NCBI GenBank assembly: GCA_003669125.1
Contig: QWQF01000164.1
Coordinates: forward strand, 1 to 53,572
DNA from: Planctomycetota bacterium
GTDB lineage: Bacteria; Planctomycetota; Planctomycetia; Planctomycetales; Planctomycetaceae
Direction: 5' to 3'
Length of the DNA stretch: 53,572 nucleotides
Part shown: one piece after another, positions 49,795 to 53,572 of the stretch
How positions within the stretch are numbered: the stretch's first letter is position 1
Layout: every line of letters begins with the position of its first letter
The notes under the pieces: model-generated
What the model saw: the letters and a program-made list of their open reading frames with translations, nothing else
Told to the model about the DNA's origin: nothing
Database searches by the model: none
Made by a program: the position numbers and the translations under genes

Positions 49795-50691
49795 CTACGC
49801 GTACTCGGGCAAGAACCGTTTCCAATTCTCGTAGATGATGTTGTGAATGACCTCGGCCGAGACCTTCGGGAAATTCGTCCCGGCCACGATGTCGTTGACT
49901 TTATTCTGTCCAGCGATCACCTGGGCCGCGGTCGCCGAGGGAAAGTCCGAACCAAAAATGAGCTTGTGTTCGACGCCGTATTCGATCGCAGTGATGAAAG
50001 CCTGATAGTGTCGCCACGGGCGATAATGCAGCGCGGAAATATTCGCAAACAGATTCGGGTGCTTGCGAATCAACACGATGCACTCAGTCTCCCACGGATG
50101 TCCCATGTGAGCGATGACGATGCGCAGATTCGGGCAAGCGATCGCGATGTCCTCGAGCTGAATCGGGTTCGCGTATTTCAACGGCCCCGGCCGGACGAAT
50201 GACGTCCCCTGATGGATGTTGACCGGAATGCCCAGCGATTCCGCCTTCTTGAAAAGCGGAAGATGCTTCGGGTCTTGCGGATCCCAGTTCTGGTAAATCG
50301 GCGAGCACTTCAAACCGCGCAGCCCCAGACCGTTGACGTAGTATTCGAGCTGCTCGACGCAGTCCCGATCGTTCGGATCAACCGAGCACCAGCCGATGAA
50401 GCGGTCGGAATGTTCTTTGACGAACTTGGCGATCAACTCCTGATCGGCGTTGATCCCCGTGAACGGAGCCTTGATGCCGAACACGATGACCTTGTCGGCA
50501 TCGGCCGTCGCCGCCAGCAGTTGCTCCGGCCGAGAATCGAAGGCGTTCTGTTCCTGAATATCGCTGCCGGCAAAATAGACGTCCTGCGACAGCCGCATCT
50601 TGGCCCGTTTGGCTTCCCAAGCGAATTTCACAAACTCATCCGACAAATGGTCGGGATACCACATCAGGTTCGTGTGCGTGTCGAACAGCAT
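49795..50691 (-). CDS. Amidohydrolase-2 family protein with altered metal site
   Basis: A 298-residue TIM-barrel hydrolase of the amidohydrolase_2 class. The N-terminus reads MLFDTHTN, where the usual metal-binding HxH is H6-T-N8, so the second His is lost. Other expected ligands are present: H in NIHQGTS, H in IAHMGHPW and D in FGSDFPSA. The barrel includes GLRGLKCSPIYQNWDP. The loss of one ligand suggests a single metal or none. ATG 50691 is chosen because the preceding 24 residues are not conserved-looking. It lies 68 bases after the sialidase-like gene and before the DHDPS-family gene, so the two enzymes probably act in the same catabolic route. Confidence 0.88.
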   Translation of the reverse strand: MLFDTHTNLMWYPDHLSDEFVKFAWEAKRAKMRLSQDVYFAGSDIQEQNAFDSRPEQLLAATADADKVIVFGIKAPFTGINADQELIAKFVKEHSDRFIGWCSVDPNDRDCVEQLEYYVNGLGLRGLKCSPIYQNWDPQDPKHLPLFKKAESLGIPVNIHQGTSFVRPGPLKYANPIQLEDIAIACPNLRIVIAHMGHPWETECIVLIRKHPNLFANISALHYRPWRHYQAFITAIEYGVEHKLIFGSDFPSATAAQVIAGQNKVNDIVAGTNFPKVSAEVIHNIIYENWKRFLPEYA

Positions 50692-50759
50692 GGATCGAGG
50701 CCCTTTCGCTTGCAAGTCGGACGAATTTATCGCTGCCACCTGTCGGATGGCAGTGACCG

Positions 50760-51812
50760 TCATCGCCCGATCGTTTTCGAAGGATCAAGGACGACGTGGC
50801 GCACGCGCTGACGCTTCCAGGTGTAGGTGATGTGGACGAGTCCGTCGGCGGTTTGAATGATCGCCGGATAACTGTACTCGCCGGGTTCGCTTTCGAGCAC
50901 CAGCGCGGGTTGCCAGTCCTTGCCATCTCGCGAGACCGCGACGTTCAGTGGCGAGCGGCCCTTCGGTGTGTGGTTGTAGACGATCAAGTGCCGGCCATCT
51001 TTGAGCGTGACCGCATCCGTCCCTGCGTTGGGGTTCGGCAACGAGGTCGCCGTCAGCGGTCCCCAGGTGCGGCCCAGGTCGTCGGAGACGACTTGAAAGA
51101 CTTTGCCTTGTTTCGTGCGTCCGACAGCCAACAACTTCTCGCCACCGAGGAACAAGATGCTCGGCTGGATAGCGCCGAATTCTTTGCCGTCGTTGACCGG
51201 TCCCGTGCGCTGCCACGTTCGGCCGAGATCACTGGTTCGCTCGAAATGAACTCGCCAGCCGTCGGCCTCGGTGCTTGAAGGGCACAACAAATTGCCGTTG
51301 GGGAGTTGCACCGGTTTGTTCTTCACGGGTCCGTCGATGTGTTCCGGCAATCGGCGCGGCGTTGACCATGTCGCGCCGCCGTCGTCACTGGTCATCAACA
51401 TGCCCCACCAAGTGCTGGGACTGGGGCCAACTTTGTAGAACAACAGCAACGGCCCACTCTTCGGTTGGAACAGCACCGGATTCCAACACGGATGCTGATG
51501 CACCGAACCATCCGACTTCTCGTACTGCACGCCATTGGCAACTTCGACCGGCGCAGTCCAACGACCCTCGACCTGCCGTGACACCCACACGCCGACTTCG
51601 GGATGTTTTTCATACTTCCCGCCAAACCACGCGGCAACGAGCGTGCCCTTGGCCGTCTCCGCGATGGTCGAAGCATGACAGCTTGGAAACGGAGCGGTCT
51701 CGTACACAAACTCAGACTTGAGCACGCCGGGCGGCAACTTGTCTTGCGCGATTGCCGGCGAACCGGCCATCACAGCGACCATGAGCAATGCGACGACGAG
51801 GAATGGTCTCAT
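50760..51812 (-). CDS. Secreted BNR-repeat sialidase-like protein
   Basis: A 350-residue exported protein. The signal peptide (FLVVALLMVAVMAGSPAIA) precedes a six-bladed propeller typical of the sialidase superfamily. Asp-box-like repeats are visible as SDDGGATWSTP, SDLGRTWQR, SDDLGRTWGPL and SRDGKDWQP. AAWFGGKYEKHPEVGVWVSR and HQHPCWNPVLFQP match the bacterial BNR_2 class. The family includes sialidases and other glycosidases, so sialic acid as substrate is not proven. The ATG at 51812 overlaps the MFS stop by four bases (ATGA), giving translational coupling with the transporter. The longer frame to 52055 is antisense-like and rejected. Confidence 0.9.
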   Translation of the reverse strand: MRPFLVVALLMVAVMAGSPAIAQDKLPPGVLKSEFVYETAPFPSCHASTIAETAKGTLVAAWFGGKYEKHPEVGVWVSRQVEGRWTAPVEVANGVQYEKSDGSVHQHPCWNPVLFQPKSGPLLLFYKVGPSPSTWWGMLMTSDDGGATWSTPRRLPEHIDGPVKNKPVQLPNGNLLCPSSTEADGWRVHFERTSDLGRTWQRTGPVNDGKEFGAIQPSILFLGGEKLLAVGRTKQGKVFQVVSDDLGRTWGPLTATSLPNPNAGTDAVTLKDGRHLIVYNHTPKGRSPLNVAVSRDGKDWQPALVLESEPGEYSYPAIIQTADGLVHITYTWKRQRVRHVVLDPSKTIGR

Positions 51813-53053
51813 GCGGAAACTCCTGATGCAGATGTTTCTTTGGGCCGAATCAGCAACACGATCACAACCGACAGCAACGCGACTCCGGCGAACACGCCGA
51901 AGATCACATTGAGCGGCACGCCGCGATCTCGCAAGGCTCCGAAGCCCCAATCGGCGAAGCCTCCACAACTGATGCTGACGAGGTTCATGAATCCGTAGCC
52001 GGTCGCTCGCAGTTCTGGCCGCACGAGCTGGCAGAGAATCGGCATGTTGTTGCAATCAAAAAATCCCCATCCAAGTCCGAACAGCAGTAGAAACCCAATC
52101 GCAACGCTCAACGTTCCGGCATTGCCCACACCGAACAGTGCCGGCAGGAAGAACGACATGCCGATCGCACTGACAAAGATGCGGCCGCGATTCGAGCGTC
52201 GCATCCACCCATCCGCCAACCAGCCACCAATCCCCACGCCGATCAACGAAGCGACTTGCACGTACAGGACTGCCGACATCCCAGCCTTGCCCTGACCGAG
52301 TCCGAATTGCTCTTTGAGGATGTCCGGCATCCAGTCCTTCACAACCCAGCCCGCCATCGCGGGCAGCGTGAAGTACAGCACCAGCAGCACGAAGCCGATG
52401 TTGCCAAACAATTCTCGAACCGCCGTCCAGGGCGCGGGCTGCGAACGGCTCTCGGCCGGTCGCGGAGGATTCCGCAACTGGACGAACAGCGGCAGCGCGT
52501 AGACCACTCCAACAACTCCACACGCGCTGAAGGCGAATCGCCAACCAAAGATTGGGCTGTCCGCTACATAGCCAGAAAAGCCGCCGATGATGATCCCAGC
52601 ATAGATTCCCATCTGATGCAGACCGACCGCTCGCGAACGTGTCTCGCCGAGATGAAAGTCCGTGATCAACGCCAGCGCGGCCGGAATGTAAAACGCTTCG
52701 CTGATTCCCATGATCGCTCGCGCGAAGACCAGTTGCTGGAACGACTCGACATGTCCGGTGGCCCAAGTCACGGCGGACCACACGAACAAGCTGGCCGCGA
52801 TCACATGCCGCCGGCTGGTTCGATCGGCCAAGTAGCCGCCGACGGGACTGAGCGCCGCATACACCCACTTGAACGATCCCAGTACGAAGCCCCAGTTGGC
52901 CTTCGTGGCGATGTCCGGGATGTCGTGCATCATCGACGACTTCATTGCCGCGAGCATTTGCCGGTCGAGATAATTCAGCAACGCGACCGGGACGAGCAGC
53001 AGCACGACCAACCAGGCAGTGCTGACCAGCGATTGGGAACGGTTGTCGGGCAT
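51809..53053 (-). CDS. MFS transporter, ACS-like sugar-acid permease
   Basis: A 414-residue major-facilitator protein with 12 predicted helices. LNYLDRQMLAAMKSSMMHDI near the N-terminus and GGYLADRTSRRHVI (motif A between helices 2 and 3) resemble the anion:cation symporter family, which carries hexuronates and related acids. GISEAFYIPAALALI and the symmetrical second-half motif GGWLADGWMRRSNRGR fit the same family. It is the first gene of the sialidase/amidohydrolase/aldolase run, overlapping the sialidase gene by four bases, so a role in importing the sugar released by that enzyme is inferred. Confidence 0.92.
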   Translation of the reverse strand: MPDNRSQSLVSTAWLVVLLLVPVALLNYLDRQMLAAMKSSMMHDIPDIATKANWGFVLGSFKWVYAALSPVGGYLADRTSRRHVIAASLFVWSAVTWATGHVESFQQLVFARAIMGISEAFYIPAALALITDFHLGETRSRAVGLHQMGIYAGIIIGGFSGYVADSPIFGWRFAFSACGVVGVVYALPLFVQLRNPPRPAESRSQPAPWTAVRELFGNIGFVLLVLYFTLPAMAGWVVKDWMPDILKEQFGLGQGKAGMSAVLYVQVASLIGVGIGGWLADGWMRRSNRGRIFVSAIGMSFFLPALFGVGNAGTLSVAIGFLLLFGLGWGFFDCNNMPILCQLVRPELRATGYGFMNLVSISCGGFADWGFGALRDRGVPLNVIFGVFAGVALLSVVIVLLIRPKETSASGVSA

Positions 53054-53065
53054 GCGGCCTCAAAC

Positions 53066-53173
53066 GTGGGGCAGGTTTTCAACCTGCCCGGCAATCGTGA
53101 AAGAACGATCGGCTCTGATTTCGGTGGACAACTTGATGAGCAACCGGCCGGGCAGGTTAAAAACCTGCCCCAC
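53066..53173. repeat. 27-bp inverted repeat between cnoX-like and MFS genes
   Basis: Arms 53066-53092 and 53147-53173 are reverse complements at 26 of 27 positions. Each arm is itself a near palindrome (GGGCAGGTT...AACCTGCCC), so three hairpins are possible. The 54-base spacer is unremarkable. The element ends four bases from the cnoX-like stop at 53177. Confidence 0.8.
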
Positions 53174-53176
53174 AAT

Positions 53177-53572
53177 TCAGTACCACGCCGTTGCCAGTTT
53201 ACGGCGGTACTCGCCGGCGAGTTCAGATGCCGGGCCTAGCAAACCGAGGATTTTGACCATCGCCTCTTTGGCTTGCGGGCCGATGCCAGATTTGTCGCGA
53301 GCAATCAGCGACAAACAGAGTTCCAAGGCCTCGGTGTGTTTGCCAGCGACGGCGAGCGCATCGGCAAGGCCGATTTGCAGCGACAGGTCATTCGGATTCG
53401 CGGCAGCCGCTTGACGAGCCTCTTCGACGCCGCCCGATTCTTCGGCCGAAGCACGAACTTCAAGTTCGTCCTTGATGGCCTGAGCTTCCGGCTCCAAGAA
53501 GCCCCGTTCTTCGAGTTGCTCGATCAACCGCCGAGCTTCCTCGTCGCGGTTCTGAGCCATGATGACTCGCGC
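53177..53572 (-). CDS. CnoX/YbbN-like co-chaperone, C-terminal part (cut by window edge)
   Basis: The frame is open to the right edge of the window, so only the C-terminal 131 residues are seen. An internal ATG at 53560 is probably not the start, since the reading frame continues upstream without a stop. The segment has a TPR-like helical pattern: NPNDLSLQIGLADALAVAGKHTEALELCLSLIARDK, then AKEAMVKILGLLG and the terminal YRRKLATAWY. This is the characteristic end of YbbN/CnoX, a thioredoxin-TPR co-chaperone that passes clients to chaperonin. The thioredoxin domain would lie outside the window. The assignment rests on the C-terminal signature only. Confidence 0.8.
   Translation of the reverse strand, partial: ARVIMAQNRDEEARRLIEQLEERGFLEPEAQAIKDELEVRASAEESGGVEEARQAAAANPNDLSLQIGLADALAVAGKHTEALELCLSLIARDKSGIGPQAKEAMVKILGLLGPASELAGEYRRKLATAWY

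Overview
The window looks like chromosomal DNA of a planctomycete. It is GC-rich and full of families that are expanded or restricted in that phylum: secreted cytochrome-domain proteins with DUF1549/DUF1553 (PSCyt/PSD1), Tat-exported DUF1501 proteins, a PSCyt plus WD40 protein, PPC-domain proteins, DUF1598, and the tetrahydromethanopterin (H4MPT) C1-transfer gene mch. No rRNA, tRNA, CRISPR array or complete insertion sequence was seen. Genus cannot be assigned from this stretch.

Layout. 0.15-8.95 kb (minus strand): a secreted S1/P1 nuclease, then a PSD1-type cytochrome protein, two DUF1501 proteins separated by a small membrane protein, and a zinc-ribbon protein, all in one direction. 9.0-11.9 kb (plus): a peptidase C45/acyltransferase-like Ntn hydrolase and a GT39-type membrane glycosyltransferase. 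11.9-13.9 kb (minus): ribBA, preceded by what I read as a frameshifted, decayed Ser/Thr kinase. 14.1-23.4 kb (plus): a PSD1 protein, a PPC-domain protein with two long Ala/Lys/Asp-rich coiled coils, and a PSCyt-WD40 protein interrupted by a similar coiled coil. 23.5-27.5 kb (plus): a DUF1326 protein, a terminator, then a tight four-gene run of two secreted unknowns, mch and a RimK-like ATP-grasp ligase. 27.5-32.5 kb (minus): DUF1598 protein, 6-pyruvoyl-tetrahydropterin synthase homologue, AddB/RecB-like nuclease. 32.6-36.6 kb (plus): a second PSD1/DUF1501 pair. 36.7-42.9 kb (minus): a 1,381-residue unknown protein and an Nramp-like transporter carrying a calcium-loop-like insert. 43.2-47.6 kb (plus): three genes for two ExbD-like rods with coiled coils and one MotA/TolQ/ExbB-like channel. 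47.7-53.6 kb (minus): an internally duplicated membrane protein, a DapA/NanA-family aldolase, an amidohydrolase, a BNR sialidase-like protein, an MFS transporter, and the C-terminal part of a CnoX/YbbN-like protein cut by the window edge.

How the genes fit together. The PSD1/DUF1501/PPC/WD40 genes form surface or periplasmic modules of unknown role that recur in planctomycetes. mch, the RimK-like ligase and perhaps the pterin-synthase homologue belong to H4MPT-linked formaldehyde oxidation. The MFS/sialidase/amidohydrolase/aldolase run resembles a sugar-acid catabolic cluster. The 43-47 kb module is the best candidate here for an undescribed system: an ion-driven envelope machine with two distinct rod subunits.

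A second theme is short inverted repeats of several unrelated families. They lie between genes and, in at least four cases, inside genes, where they are translated in frame as low-complexity linkers.
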